A stretch of 64,000 nucleotides of DNA. It comes from Rhizophagus irregularis (lineage: Eukaryota > Glomeromycota > Glomeromycetes > Glomerales > Glomeraceae). Shown piece after piece: positions 1 through 11,437 of this stretch. The stretch spans positions 1,674,001 to 1,738,000 of the forward strand of contig NC_089459.1 of the NCBI RefSeq assembly GCF_026210795.1, written 5' to 3'. Within the stretch, counting starts at the first letter, position 1. Each line of letters begins with the position of its first letter. Made by a program: the position numbers and the translations under genes. The notes beneath the pieces are model-generated. The model was given only the letters and a program-made list of their open reading frames with translations. It did not search any database and was not told the origin of the DNA.

Positions 1-439
1 TATGGGGTTCGGTACGTGCAGGGTCCTGGTTGGTGGATGCACAGGTGGTTGATACACGCCAAGGGTGATCCTGGACAGAAGCCTGCTACTTCCTGTCCGA
101 GTGGTCACTACAAAGTATACCTTGGGACTTGGGGTAAAACGAACTGTACTTATCAGTCTTGGAAGTAATCGCGGGGCTGTAATTGAACTTGTAAGTGACG
201 GCTTAGTACACCTAAAATGGTGGTATGGAAGGGTACTAGATGGTTGATGTTACCTGTCGAAAGTAAAGCTCCGAACGGGTCGGTTTGGTCCGGATTATAG
301 ACGGTTCAGATTAGAGCCGAAATCCGTAAGAACCGAACCGAAAAACCGGCGGTTCGGTTCGGTTTAATCCGATTTCTATAAAAATGCGAAAAATCGAATA
401 GCCGGCCATCTAGTGGTCATATAAAGTCGAGCCATATAT

Positions 440-620
440 CATTGGATTCGTCTCGATGAGACGCGTCGAATGGTAGTAAGATCATGTCTCTAGCATCGAT
501 AGATCACACGTCAACCCACGCTAAATGATTTATAAATAATTGGAATTAGCAAGCTATCTATCGGTGCTAGAGATATGATCTTAGCACCATTCGACGCGTC
601 TCAGTGAGACGAATCCAATG
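440..620. repeat. Inner palindrome 1 of foldback element
   Basis: This 181-bp inverted repeat contains GAGACGCGTC and, on both arms, ATGATCTTA/TAAGATCAT flanking a short AT-rich loop near 530. It matches, inverted, the palindrome at 1102-1282. Confidence 0.75.
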
Positions 621-773
621 AATATAAATTCGTTCATGTACGACCACTGGATGGCGAATAATATCAAGTTTCGCATTTTTTTAAAATTTTTGAGCGTTAA
701 AAATTAAAAATTAAAAATTCCGATACATGAATTTATTCGTCGTCCAATGGTCGTACAAATATGTATTAGGACT

Positions 774-955
774 CATTGGATTCGTCTCGATAGCAGGTCG
801 AAGAATGGTGGTGAGATCATGTCTCTAGCATTAATAGATCGTAAGTTAATTCACGCTAAATAATTTATAAAAAATTGGCATTAGCATGCTATCTATCGAT
901 GCTAGAGACGTGATCTTACCACCATTCGACTCGTCTCATCGAGACGAATCCAATG
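774..955. repeat. Inner palindrome 2 (centre) of foldback element
   Basis: The central inverted repeat forms the tip of the full-length hairpin. Its axis lies in the A/T stretch near 865. The outer arms carry CATTGGATTCGTCTC and its complement. Confidence 0.75.
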
Positions 956-1101
956 AGTCGTAATACATATTTGTACGACCATTGGACGACGAATAAATTC
1001 ATGTATCGGAATTTTTAATTTTTAACGCTCGAAAATTTTAAAAAAATGCGAAACTTGATATTATTCGCCATCCAGTGGTCGTACACGAACGAATTTATAT
1101 T

Positions 1102-1282
1102 CATTGGATTCGTCTCACTGAGACGCGTCGAATGGTGCTAAGATCATGTCTCTAGCACCGATAGATATCTTGCTAATTCAAATTATTTATAAATCATTTA
1201 GCGTGGGTTGACGTGTGATCTATCGATGCTAGAGACATGATCTTACCACCATTCGACGCGTCTCGTCGAGAGGAATCCAATG
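1102..1282. repeat. Inner palindrome 3 of foldback element
   Basis: This is the inverted counterpart of the palindrome at 440-620, on the opposite arm of the 1.2-kb hairpin. It carries the same GAGACGCGTCGAATGGT-type core. Confidence 0.75.
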
Positions 1283-2975
1283 ATATATGGCTCGACTTTG
1301 TACGATCACTAGACGGCCAGCTATTCGATTTTTTGCATTTTTATAAAAAATCGGATTAAACTGAACTGAACCGCCAGTTTTTCGGTTCTAATACCCGAAC
1401 CGAACCGAACCGAATTTTGAGCCGGTTTCGGATCGGTTCCCCGGTTTAGCCCGAACCGTTCGGAGCTTTAGTCGAAAGTCCTCCATGAAAGTAGATGCTC
1501 TCTAAAGGTCATTAAATAAATTGAGTATCAGTATCATGCAATGGGTATAGGATGAGTAGGCGGCGTGTCGCAGCACGAATCAGCCTATAATGGCCCGATG
1601 GGGGATGTCTTCTATAGTGGTGCTGTTACCTGAGGAATTAAGTACTCGGTATAATAATTGCCCATTGAAGATGATAGGACACAGACCCGAGATTAGTCTT
1701 ATAAGAGGCAATGGGTGGTCTGGCCGTAAACGATTAGAAAGGAAAAAATAAAACCCTTGCGGTAACGGTGTCCTTAGCATTTTCTATGAGGCCGTTGGCA
1801 TGTACGCAGTCCCTGTCCCGAGGTCACTACTATACCTTAAAGGGGGACTTCGTCCGGGTGGTCACTCTACGATACCGCTTGGGGTCAGTAATGGCTAGAT
1901 GGTCATCCTAGATGGTAAAGCTGAGGGTGCAATATCGAGTGGTAGTTAGACCTTCTGTTAGGTCTTAGGCCAACCAAGGCTGTTCGTGCGCGAACGATAG
2001 CATGGTTATGGGGTTCGATTGCTCAGGATTCATGGTTGGTGATACGATGGTTGATACCCGCTATAAGGGTGATCCCCTGACAGAAGCCTGCTACTTCCTG
2101 TCCGAGTGGTCACTACAAAGTATACCATTTGGGTAAACAACTGTACTATCGGTGCTAGGTAATCGCGGGCTGTAGTGGCCTTTGGTGAGGCAGACTTAGA
2201 CAAAATGGTGGTATGGAAGGGTGCTAGATGGTTGATGTTACCTGTCGAAAGTCCTCCATGAAAGTAGATGCTCTCTAAAGGTCGTAAAATAAATTGAGTA
2301 TCAGTATCGTACAATGGATATAGGATGAGTAGGCGGCGTGTCTCAAACTTGAATCATACAAAATGGCCCGATGGGAGATATCTTTCAAAGTGGTGGTGCT
2401 GTTACCCTGAGGAAGTTAAGGACTTACCTCGGTATAATGGCGGCTCCCAGCGAAGATTTGATAGGGGACCCACAGGACCCGAGGGATTAAGTCCTCATAA
2501 GAAGCAGGCAAATGGGAAGGTCCTGGCCGTAAACACTAGCAGAAAGGATAAAACGCTGTGCTGGGCTTTTGAGCCAGACTACAAAATGGTGGTATGGAAG
2601 GGTACTAGATGGTTGATGTTACCTGTCAAAAGTCCTCCAGAAAAGCAGATGCTCTCTAAAGTCGTTAAATAAATTGAAAGATCAGTATCATGCAATGGTA
2701 TAGGATGAGAGGCGGCGTACCTATTTTCAGATCAGCCTAAAATGGCCTGACGGGGGATGTCTTCTATAGTGGTGCTGTTACCTGAGGAATTAAGTACTGT
2801 ATAATGGTTGCCCATTGAAGATGATAGGACGCAGGCAAAGTTAGTCTCATAAGAGGCAATGGGTGGTACGGCCGTAAACACTTGCAAAGGAAAAGGATAA
2901 AACTACTACCATTCGATTCGTCTCAGGTGAGACGATTCTAACAAGCTATGATACATCTTTGTACGATTATTAGAT

Positions 2976-4284
2976 GCCAAGTTATTTAATATATTCTTTA
3001 TATAACTGTGATTATAAACGGTTCTTTTTAATATAAGATTTTTGAGGATAGGTGTGATAGTGACTATAGATAGATTGTGACTATATAAGATAGATTTTAA
3101 TAATAAAGTGTTTTGAACATTCAACTGGTGTGACTATATAGTAGAATGTGACTATAACGGAAGTGACTATAGAGGGAGTTGACTGTAGTTCACTTTTTTT
3201 ATCTTAATAAAGTATTAATTGTACTGCAGACAAAAAAAAAAAAAAAGTATTAAAGTGAATTTAGTATATTAATTTTAATTTATTTAACAAATTTTGTTTT
3301 TATCAATTTATTTTATTTAACATTAAATGTCAGTATAAAAAAATTACTTTTTTGGAATTTATATTTAAATACCTGTATATGAATAGAAATTCTCTTTTTA
3401 ATTTTAGCTAAAATTGTAATTTTTGGCTAAAATTAAATAAATATAAATATAAATTATAATTATTGGATAAGAGTAACCATATTGGTTATTTTATAGAAGT
3501 GATTAATATATTAGCCTTTCATTTAATAATTGTATTATTATATATACAGTATATTCAGTAATATGTATTAGAAAATTGAAAGCTATTGGAATCTTCCAAT
3601 TTCAAGCCTTTCAAATCCAATAAAAAGTCATTGGAAGCATCCAATGTACATCACTGCATGTGCTGAAAAATTTACCTTATTAAAATCATTATAATTAAAA
3701 TTATTAAAAATCAAAAGTATATATAAATTGCTTCAAAGTATTACCAAAAATTTTTTGACAATATGAACTTTGTTTTATTACAACTGTTTCTTGTTTTAAG
3801 TAAACATGTACTTTTTTTCATAATATACTGTACTAAAGTATTTTTTATAAAAATTTAAAAGAATATGTATAAAAGTAAAATATTAAAATATGTTTATTTA
3901 ATTATTTTTTCGTTAGGTTTATTTAGACAAGCTTCCATTAAAATTATTACCTTAAAATTAATAAAGTACAAATAATCATTTTATAAAATTGAGAGAAATA
4001 TGTTTTTTCACACTTTTGTTAAAACATTACAATAGCATTTTGCCATTTCCTATTTTTTAGTAGTACAAAAGGAAATTTTTTTATTAATTTAAACAGCTTA
4101 TATTCATCCAGATATTCACCGAATATTCATTTGATCTGGTGAAAATTTTCCGTTAGGCAGACGCAGACCGTACCGCTAGGGCGGAGGGCGGATATGTCCG
4201 GCAGATCATCGAGTTATTTGGCTACGATGTAATTATATGATCCAAATTATCATTCAAACCATTTTAGTACAAATAATCATATCA
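2976..4284. other. AT-rich spacer, no supported gene
   Basis: A cluster of short degenerate GTGACTATA-like repeats lies at about 3050-3190. A fragment with GGAAGCATCCAATGTACATCACTGCA near 3633-3657 resembles the CAGTGATGT ends seen at 14.2 and 14.6 kb. A short GC-rich patch of unknown origin lies at 4145-4200. Nothing else is supported. Confidence 0.5.
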
Positions 4285-4479
4285 ATGAAATACGATTTAA
4301 GAAATTTCCTTCAAATTTTTTTGATCTTAACAATTATGCATTTGTTTAATAATTTGATTCGTCATCCTTTGTATATAATATCTTACGATTGTTTAAATGT
4401 AGGTGATACAACGTGTGCAGACGATTGTATATATGAAGTTTTGAAAGAAAAATCATTAGATAATTCGAGAGATAAATAG
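4285..4479 (+). CDS. Possible small secreted or membrane protein (64 codons), unrecognised
   Basis: A continuous open frame starts at an internal ATG (4285); a longer version would start at 4237. The N-terminus has a hydrophobic run (roughly residues 8-21) that could be a signal peptide or anchor. It is followed by a polar tail with three cysteines within about ten residues (motif C-x8-C-x3-C) and a charged C-terminus ending in DNSRDK. The codon pattern of the tail looks more protein-like than its surroundings. I see no domain and no convincing promoter. It lies downstream of, and convergent with, the F-box gene at 4808-5705. It could equally be chance or a fragment of a decayed gene. Confidence 0.22.
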   Translation: MKYDLRNFLQIFLILTIMHLFNNLIRHPLYIISYDCLNVGDTTCADDCIYEVLKEKSLDNSRDK

Positions 4480-4807
4480 TACAGAAGGCTCAGATTTTCC
4501 TTTTTTTTGATTTTAAATACTGTATATACAGTACACTTCGCTACTGTATATAATTTACTGCGGCCACAATCGAAGATCGAACAATCGAACAAACGTTCAT
4601 AAAATCGTATTTATAATCATATTCTGAAAGATCAATTATATTTTGCAAAATAATAGAATTAGCACAAGGAATATCAGGAATATCATATTTTTATGAAATC
4701 TAAAAAATGTATAACTTTATATTTTATTTATATATTAATTAATTTACATGATACTGTATAATAGTAGAGAATATAAATATTATTTAAGTAAAAAAATTTG
4801 ATTATTA

Positions 4808-5705
4808 TTAGAAATCTCTATTGCTATATTCACCATATACAGATTGTTGTATTATGTGTTTATGGTTTTCTTTCACATTCCTAAAATAATAATGATATTA
4901 CGTAAGTTAATATACAATATTAAAAAATAAAAATGATTGCTTTATTTGCTTACCCGTTTAATAAATCCAACAATACACCAACCTTTCTTAAAGAAATAGA
5001 CATTTCTCTAATTTGAATGGCATAAGAATCTGGAAAATTATTATCCCTTTGATATTTGCATGAACAATCATCAAAATTCCAATGAACTTCAGAATGAATA
5101 TCATTTCCTTCTCTGCGAATAAATAAAGTACCAAAATCAAATAATATTAAATGTGAACCATTCTCGTAATGAAACCTAACACGTATCGATCCTTCTTTAT
5201 TTATATCTTGAGAACGTGGAATATCTGAAATATCTAGCTTGAGCTTATCAATATTTTCATTATCTATGCGTATAGTAAAAGTGGACTTTGGAGGGTCGTA
5301 AGTTATTGGTGCGCCTCTTATCGAAAGACTATTACAATCATACTTTTTTATAAAGTTTTGATATATTTTAGTTACTATATTTGAGTGAGACGAATTGTTA
5401 TAAAAAAAAAAAAGAAAAAATTTAAATTACTTCAATTAGTAGTTTATTCTCTAAAATATATTGAGTCGGTTTAATTAAAATTTCTGTAATTATTACGTTC
5501 CAATCTTTACATACTCTTCTAAGAGAATTAATATGTTTAAAGCTTTAAACGAAAAAAAAAAAAGAAAAAATTAGGATTCTTTATTTTTGCAAATTAATTT
5601 AGAAGAATTATCAAATTCTTACCTTGAACCTTTTACATTAACCAGGTCTTTAAGAATTAAAATTACCAATTCTTTTGGTAAACGCGGTTGTCGTGGCTGT
5701 TGCAT
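4808..5705 (-). CDS. F-box-like protein, divergent member of local family (218 aa, 4 exons)
   Basis: Exons (minus strand): 5705-5623, 5542-5431, 5342-4954, 4880-4808. Joining them keeps one frame of 219 codons including TAA, and every intron is GT...AG. Exons 1-2 encode the F-box-like start: LPKELVILILKDLVN, then a helix with INSLRRVCKDWN, the usual L-P-x-E-L...C-x-x-W pattern. Such domains normally bind Skp1 and make the protein a substrate receptor of an SCF ubiquitin ligase. Exons 3-4 encode a ~150-residue C-terminal domain I do not recognise, shared with the paralogues at 12-17 kb (motifs FDFGTLF, VHWNFDDCSC, MSISLRKVGVLLDLL). This copy is clearly more divergent than the others. It starts MQQPRQPRLPKEL rather than MAQxLANEL. 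A TATATAAAATGG box lies about 110 bp upstream (near 5812-5823). Confidence 0.72.
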
Positions 5706-5811
5706 TATTCTTGTTTTTTAAGATTTGACCAAAAAACTCGAGTTTATCAATAAATTCAAAAATTCTATAATAGAAATGATTTTCTAAGAAAAAAAAACTA
5801 TCCGTTCCATT

Positions 5812-5823
5812 TTATATAACACC
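5812..5823 (-). promoter_or_regulatory. Candidate TATA box of the 4.8-5.7 kb F-box gene
   Basis: On the minus strand the sequence reads TATATAAAATGG, about 110 bp upstream of the ATG at 5705. It resembles the TATAAATA-like boxes ahead of the paralogues. Confidence 0.4.
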
Positions 5824-7306
5824 AAGGTAAATAAATATATCAAATGATAAAAACAGTGCCAATAAAAGAAATTCATGCGAGAGAAAGAGATATACTAATT
5901 GGTTTAAAAGTAGTACTAGAAAAGCTCTTTTGTTCTAATCTCTATCATTGTTTAAAAGATAACATCATAGGATCAAGATATATCGGAAATACCCGAGATC
6001 TTTTACCTTTTTTTCTTGATGTTTTATACATACATATCTGATAAACTGATGGATCTGATAATGATAGGCTATTTCATTGACTAAATAGATAAGAAAAATT
6101 GAAACAAAATGTGAAAATCATGAATTGTGCTGCATTAACTAACGTTTGACAAGATCAAAAAAATTCACAAATATGCGTGATATTTACTATAAATAATTAT
6201 ATTAAAAAAGGTAGTTTTAAAAAAGAATTGCTAAAAAAAATTGAATTCACTACAGACTAGTCGGCGGTTCTCGGTAATATTAAGCAGTTAAAACTTTTGC
6301 TTATCAATCATTGTTTAAGAGCAGCTGACCTGGGCTTAGTTATGACTTTCTAAAAAGAGACAATCATTTATTGGAATTTTTTCTTTAAGAAGAAACTTCG
6401 TTTTTTGAATCTTAATTATTTTACCATGGAAAAACCGTGAAAATTAAAGAATGTTTTCATGAATTATGAAACTTTATAATCGATGATAACGGGGAATGAT
6501 TTATTATAAAATTTTATTAGTGTAAGTAATGTTTGAGTTTCTAATAAATATAATTCAATAATTTACTTGAAAATTAATTAATTGTTATATAAATTTCGCG
6601 TCAATCTAGTCAAAGTGTTGCTCCACGAGAATTTGGTTAATTATAAAATTAAAATCCTCGATCTTCTCGATTGATTCAAGGCATTTAATTTAATCTTTAA
6701 ACTTATAATATGAAAAGTAACATAAAAGTATTCACAAATGAATAAACCACTTCCTATATTTTGGTGATATTTATTTTCATTCATACAAATGCAAAAGGAT
6801 CAAAGTTTAATGATAATCTTATTGATAACATGATAATTATAAAAATAAATATCATTTTTAATTACAGAATGTTGAATGCACTGACTGAATATTATACCGA
6901 TATTATAAATACACTTCAGCGCGTTGCGTCATATATATTTAAGACGCATACATGATTCTTACTGATTATTTCCAAAAATAGAAAATTATATGGTTGATGT
7001 ACTCATGACTTATTACACGAGACTAAGTATAAAAAGTTCAATTTTGTTTTTAATTTGTTTGACGCGTTGGAAAGTAAAAGTTCAAAAATAAATCATTTTT
7101 TTTTTAATTTTATAATTTTAAAATTTGGAATATACATAAAATTTGTAAGACCAATGCTAATATATGATACATGACAGTCCATCTGACGACCGAAAGTCAT
7201 TTAAAAAGGTGACATTTCCCATCACTGATAGAAAGTGGAAACATAAATTTGTTTACTTATTTTAATATAATTGCGAATCGTATTTAGCAAAAGAAATAAG
7301 AACGAA
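5824..7306. other. AT-rich spacer, nothing supported
   Basis: Open frames of 60-65 codons occur here (5844-6041 and 6761-6955). They lack domains, conserved splice sites or compositional contrast. I see no repeats with recognisable ends. Confidence 0.5.
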
Positions 7307-7560
7307 TTACATATTTTCTTCATCATTTTTTGGTAGCATTTCTTTGTATATCATTGTTCTTGCTGTCTTATATTTAATCTTGCCATTAGTTGTAATAATT
7401 TTAACTTTATTTTCGAACTCAAAGGAATAATGATACCAGCATAAGATTTCTTTTAGACCCATCCTTATAGCCTCATCATATCAATAAAAACGAAACATTC
7501 CGCATTTACGACTTTCAAATTTATTGAAATTATTGTTAATGGCAATTTTGGTTCATTCAC
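7307..7560 (-). pseudogene. Decayed coding remnant of unknown family
   Basis: On the minus strand a frame of about 75 codons ends at TAA 7309-7307. It includes one in-frame TGA after the motif RKCGMFRFY. It continues as YDEAIRMGLKEILCWYHY, then FENKVKIITTNGKIKYK and TARTMIYKEMLP. The amino-acid mix (Cys, Trp, Tyr, charged residues) looks like real protein rather than AT-rich noise. I do not recognise the family. It is probably the tail of a broken gene or transposon ORF. Confidence 0.4.
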
Positions 7561-9689
7561 ATAGTTTTAGTACTCTTGTAAATGAAGTTATGTCATGGAA
7601 TGGTGTTATATCATTAATATTGATCTATCAGATAAGTAAGAATTTTTTTACTAAAATTTAAAGAGTTGTGGTTTTTCTTTTACTTTTTTTCTCCTAATAA
7701 ACCGAGTAAGTCCTCTGTATGATGTACCATCAATTTCTTATTGTGAGTGACGCATTTTTTAAAATGTTAATTTGGATCTACTACGAAATCCCGAAAATCA
7801 AATACCCGATTAAGACATTGTAGCCCGCTTAAGCCCATTCATATAGAACGTTGCCACCTTAAGCTACAAAATTATTCCTTTATTAAATGCAAAAATATTA
7901 ACATATCCCAAATTCACTCTCATAAAATATAATAATGCTTGGTTAAAATATAATAAAATCCCAATATTTTTCCATTTCAAAATATTTCTTAACCTAAAAA
8001 TCACTCTAATAAATATCCCAAAATTTCCATCTTTTCATATAAAATTTCCTACAGTACTTCAAAACCAAAAATTACCCATTTCTAAGTACGTCAAATCTGA
8101 AATCTCATAGTTACATCCCCTTAATAAGTTTTATCTTTTATTTTTCTATATATATATATATATATATAAAAAAATAATTTTCATTATTTTTATATTCTTC
8201 TTGAGCTCCTTCCCCTATCATAATGAACTCTCTATTTAGTAATATGACTTCATAAATATATCATGTGAATTATCACAAACTCAAATATGTTAGTTAAATC
8301 ATTAAAATATAATCAAACAATCAAGAATAGTTTTAATATTTTCACTAGATATCTTCGGCATTACAACATCCCTTTTAATCTCGAAATTCATAATCCCGAA
8401 AATCTACAATTCAAAATTCAGTATTTTCGAAATTCATTATTCCGACAGTTCATTATTCCGAAATTACTGTAAAATTGTTCAGCTATAAAGTTTATGTATT
8501 ATATTATTATATATAATATTCTTATACTTTCACAATTATTAACTATAAATGTTAATTGATTACTAATCGCATTCATAAATATAATGTTGAGATAATGGAT
8601 CGTGGCTCCCGAAAATTTTAAATAAACGTAATTAATACTGAATATATTGCAGATAATGTAGATTTCAAAATTTTTATCCATATTTTAACCATTAAAATTT
8701 TATTCCTGAATGCATTTGAGATGAATATAAAATAAGATGAATAAGCAATTTTGTTTATTATCTTAATTAATATAATCGGATTCATACTTACGGAAATATC
8801 CTCATTTAAAAAAAAAAGAAATCGACATTTGAAATAAATCTGATTTGAGACACAACAACGCGCCGTATGGTTGTTTTTCTTTTGTAAATGATCAGCATAT
8901 ATACGAATATAAATTTTATAAAATTGGAAACTGTTAAATGTTATAATTAAGATGGCAAGGTTGATTCGTCTGGATTAAATTTGAGCAAATCTTTTCTTTT
9001 TTTTATCTTGTAATTTTATATCAACGGTCTTGTACTGTTTGCTTACTTTTAATAAATGAAAATCACAACTAGAGATTTTTTTAAAAAAAATATTTAAATT
9101 AAGAGGGGTTACTGATGACGTACTTGGCGTTGATCAGCTAGGTTTGATCAATGTAACAGTCACTTTTTAATGACCCAAAAAATACAAAAAAAAAAGGAAA
9201 GATTAATTTAGAAATAATGGCATGCCGCTGATATGGGGGTTCTTTTTTTTGTAATTAAAGTTCTGAAAATATTCCCACAAAATGTCAAAAAAGTTCATTG
9301 TGATTACCATACTCGGAATTTATAAATTTTTTTAAAAAAAGAAATAATTAGAAATGAAATGTAATGTAAAACTTGATTAATTTCATATTTCCTTTTATTA
9401 AAAAAGAAAAAAAATATCGGTTTTTATCAACTATAAAATTTAACCATATTAATTAACTAACACATTAACTACTGTATTTATATTATTTGTTAGAACTGAA
9501 TGCTATTTTTTATATTTAATATTATAATTTAAAAAAATATCGCAGCATTTCCTAAAGAATTATTTTAAATCATCATCTTTTCTTTTTTCTTTAAATAAAT
9601 TATTTGGGGATGTATTGATTTAGACTAAACATGTTGATGTAAAAATAACGAGATATCTATTCAATAAAAGACATTTATTAGTTAGGATT
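7561..9689. other. AT-rich spacer with degenerate CCCGAAATTC-type repeats
   Basis: The block 8340-8470 is made of short words of the type AATCCCGAAATTCAT, resembling those at 57.4-57.95 kb. A (TA)n microsatellite lies near 8147-8168. No gene is supported. Confidence 0.5.
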
Positions 9690-10225
9690 TTTGCTTATCA
9701 ATCAACCACCGGACCACTAGGAGATCGACATTTTTCCTAACGATAGACTAACTAATATATGCTCTTTTAATCTGATCCTAGTAATACTTTTTTGAATTTT
9801 TGCGCCACAGAATTCTTAGTTGGGAACTTTACCAATTAAATGAGATTGATGAGGAGATAAAGGATCACTAGAAGATCAACATTTTTCCTAATGATTGAAT
9901 AACTAATATATGTTCTTTTTAATCTGATCCTAGTTAAGGTTGGTTGCCGTAAGTAACAATTATTATATATCGAATTACAACCTTTAGCGATTGTAATATT
10001 ATAAACGTAAGCTGTAAATTGGCTGTAAATACTACACGATTGTGGTTAGCTAAAAGATGGTAATTTTGATTTACAACCATTATATATTTACTTGACTTTT
10101 GGACTTACAACTATTTACGGAGACCAACACTAATCCTAGTAATACTTTGTGAATTTTTACGCCACGGGATTCTTAGCTGGTTTTCATTGCCATTTACGTT
10201 GTTAGTTGGAACTTTGCAAATTAAA
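9690..10225 (+). repeat. Tandem duplication of ~150 bp, interrupted by a miniature element
   Basis: The segment from about 9690 to 9845 is repeated from about 9852 onward; both contain CATTTTTCCTAA, CTAATATATG and AATCTGATCCTAGT. The second copy is split by the element at 9935-10132 and resumes with ATCCTAGTAATACTTTGTG through CCAC-GGATTCTTAG. The first copy shows the uninterrupted form. Confidence 0.7.
9935..10132. mobile_element. Miniature hAT-type element, TAAGGTTGGTTG ends
   Basis: The 198-bp element has inverted termini TAAGGTTGGTTGCCGTAA and TAGTGTTGGTCTCCGTAA. It is flanked by a perfect 8-bp direct repeat ATCCTAGT (9927-9934, 10133-10140). The neighbouring duplicate at about 9777-9784 shows the empty site. 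No coding capacity. The YARNG-type start and 8-bp duplication fit hAT. Confidence 0.82.
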
Positions 10226-10741
10226 TGAGATATAAAGGAGCGATTTTACCGTTCATCCTGTGAAAGAGCATAGATCTCCACATGTCTAGATTTTTCCCTT
10301 TTATAGTATGAATACGTAGATCTTTGTTATCATAACGCTAGCGCCCACGTTACGGATCTCAAGATCTATTTTGTATAAACAAACGAATTGGCTTTTTTGC
10401 TTACAATTATTTAATCAAAATTTTTCATAATTTATAAATGAAATGAAATTAAACATACGTTAGTTTCAAAGTAACGAGATTAATATTCTTAGCCCCATAG
10501 GTAACCCCTTGATCCTTAGGAGTGATTCCTTCTAACCCCCATTAATCATCTCCTAATTTTATATGTACATACATATGTTACATATACTCTTCATATTTCC
10601 CTGAAAACAAATATTCCGATTTCTTTGTGGATAATCTTTTACCTATATAATTTATATTATTGAAAGAATATTTATAAAATTGTCATAGTATTTAATATAT
10701 GAATTTACTTATAATATATTTTATTATATATTATATTTTAT

Positions 10742-11437
10742 ATGTTAAAAATTTACATAACCCCTTCATTCAATGTAAAAAAAAAAGTATATAATAAAGT
10801 ACAAAATTTAAAAGGGATTGTACTTAAAATGTTTAAAATGTCAACCTCAAATAATCGTTTCGATATGCCTGATTTTCCTGATGATATCGAACTTCCTTTT
10901 CCTCCTAAAATAAACATTTACAATTTATTATCAAAAAGCAAATTACCTGATGGAACTAATAAAAGAATTCCAAATGCGTTTATAATTTATAGAATGGCTT
11001 TAAATCACGAACTTGTGTCTAAAGGTTATAAATATTCTTTGTCACAGGTTTCTACTATGGCTAGTAAGGCTTGGAAGAACGAATCGAAAGAAGTTAAACA
11101 AGTATATAATAGTTTGGTTAATAATGCCAGGGTTCTAGAGTCTTCTTTAAATGATGAAAATAATATCACAAATTATAATAATGCAACGATAGGCGAAAAT
11201 CAATTGTTTTCTCAGAACGACCGAAACACAGTTATGTCACCTACAACTGCTACTATTGCTGAGTCTTACACACCAGAATTCATAACTTCTGAAAACCCAA
11301 TATTTATAAGTCATATTAATTCTTACCCTTCTCTTAATAATCTTGTTACAACCAACATTTCTTCATTTGATGAACGTCTTCGCATATTAGAAGAACGTCA
11401 AAAATTGATAGCTGAAAGGATAGGCATTAAATTTTAA
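10742..11437 (+). CDS. MATA_HMG-type HMG-box transcription factor (231 aa)
   Basis: A single-exon gene encodes an HMG box, the DNA-bending domain used by sex-determining and developmental transcription factors of fungi. The box covers roughly residues 74-130. Visible landmarks are KRIPNAFIIYRMA (helix 1), LSQVSTMASKAWKNES (helix 2, with the W of the core) and VKQVYNSL (helix 3). Just before it lies FPPKINIYNLL, matched in the second HMG gene of this window at 43.6 kb. The C-terminal ~25 residues (FDERLRILEERQKL) look like a short coiled coil. The most upstream ATG is 10742. Two internal ATGs at 10829 and 10838 give MFKMSTSNNRF or MSTSNNRF and may be the true start. The gene lies in opposite orientation to the F-box cluster around it. 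It probably acts in the nucleus; target genes are unknown. Confidence 0.85.
   Translation: MLKIYITPSFNVKKKVYNKVQNLKGIVLKMFKMSTSNNRFDMPDFPDDIELPFPPKINIYNLLSKSKLPDGTNKRIPNAFIIYRMALNHELVSKGYKYSLSQVSTMASKAWKNESKEVKQVYNSLVNNARVLESSLNDENNITNYNNATIGENQLFSQNDRNTVMSPTTATIAESYTPEFITSENPIFISHINSYPSLNNLVTTNISSFDERLRILEERQKLIAERIGIKF

Larger units (their letters stand above)
264..1470. mobile_element. 1.2-kb hierarchical palindrome (foldback element), copy 1, hAT-like target duplication
   Basis: The whole element reads as an inverted repeat with arms of about 600 bp and a centre near 867. The termini are TAAAGCTCCGAAC and its complement GTTCGGAGCTTTA. Three smaller palindromes of about 180 bp sit inside at 440-620, 774-955 and 1102-1282, each opening with CATTGGATTCGTCTC and closing with GAATCCAATG. 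The element is flanked by the direct repeat GTCGAAAG (256-263 and 1471-1478). The uninterrupted paralogous site ACCTGTCGAAAGTCCTCC is present at about 2240-2257, so the 8-bp duplication is a true target-site duplication. No coding capacity is seen. An 8-bp duplication and a TAAAG start fit a non-autonomous hAT element. The family assignment is inference; the structure and duplication are seen directly. Confidence 0.85.
1..2905. repeat. Array of diverged ~0.37-kb repeat units, GC-richer than the rest
   Basis: Three diverged units can be aligned by eye: one at about 180-1780 (split by the foldback element at 264-1470), one at about 2205-2560 and one at about 2575-2900. Each runs through the words GGTTGATGTTACCTGTC, AGATGCTCTCTAAAG, ATAGGATGAG, AATGGCC and GGCCGTAAAC in the same order. 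A second repeated block, containing CAGAAGCCTGCTACTTCCTG and GTGGTCACTACAAAG, is seen near 80-120 and 2085-2125, with a weaker version near 1805-1900. A 115-codon open frame (2325-2672) crosses one unit, but the other units carry indels and stops in that frame, so I do not call it a gene. The family is not one I recognise. The block ends near 2905-2975 in a fragment resembling the foldback module. Confidence 0.7.

Noticed and set aside
2325-2672. 115-codon plus-strand ORF
   Set aside because: It lies inside a diverged tandem repeat unit; the sister units have indels and stops in the same frame, so a conserved protein is not supported.
5844-6041. 65-codon plus-strand ORF, divergent from the F-box gene
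   Set aside because: No domain, no splice support, and it starts within the F-box gene's upstream region; likely chance.
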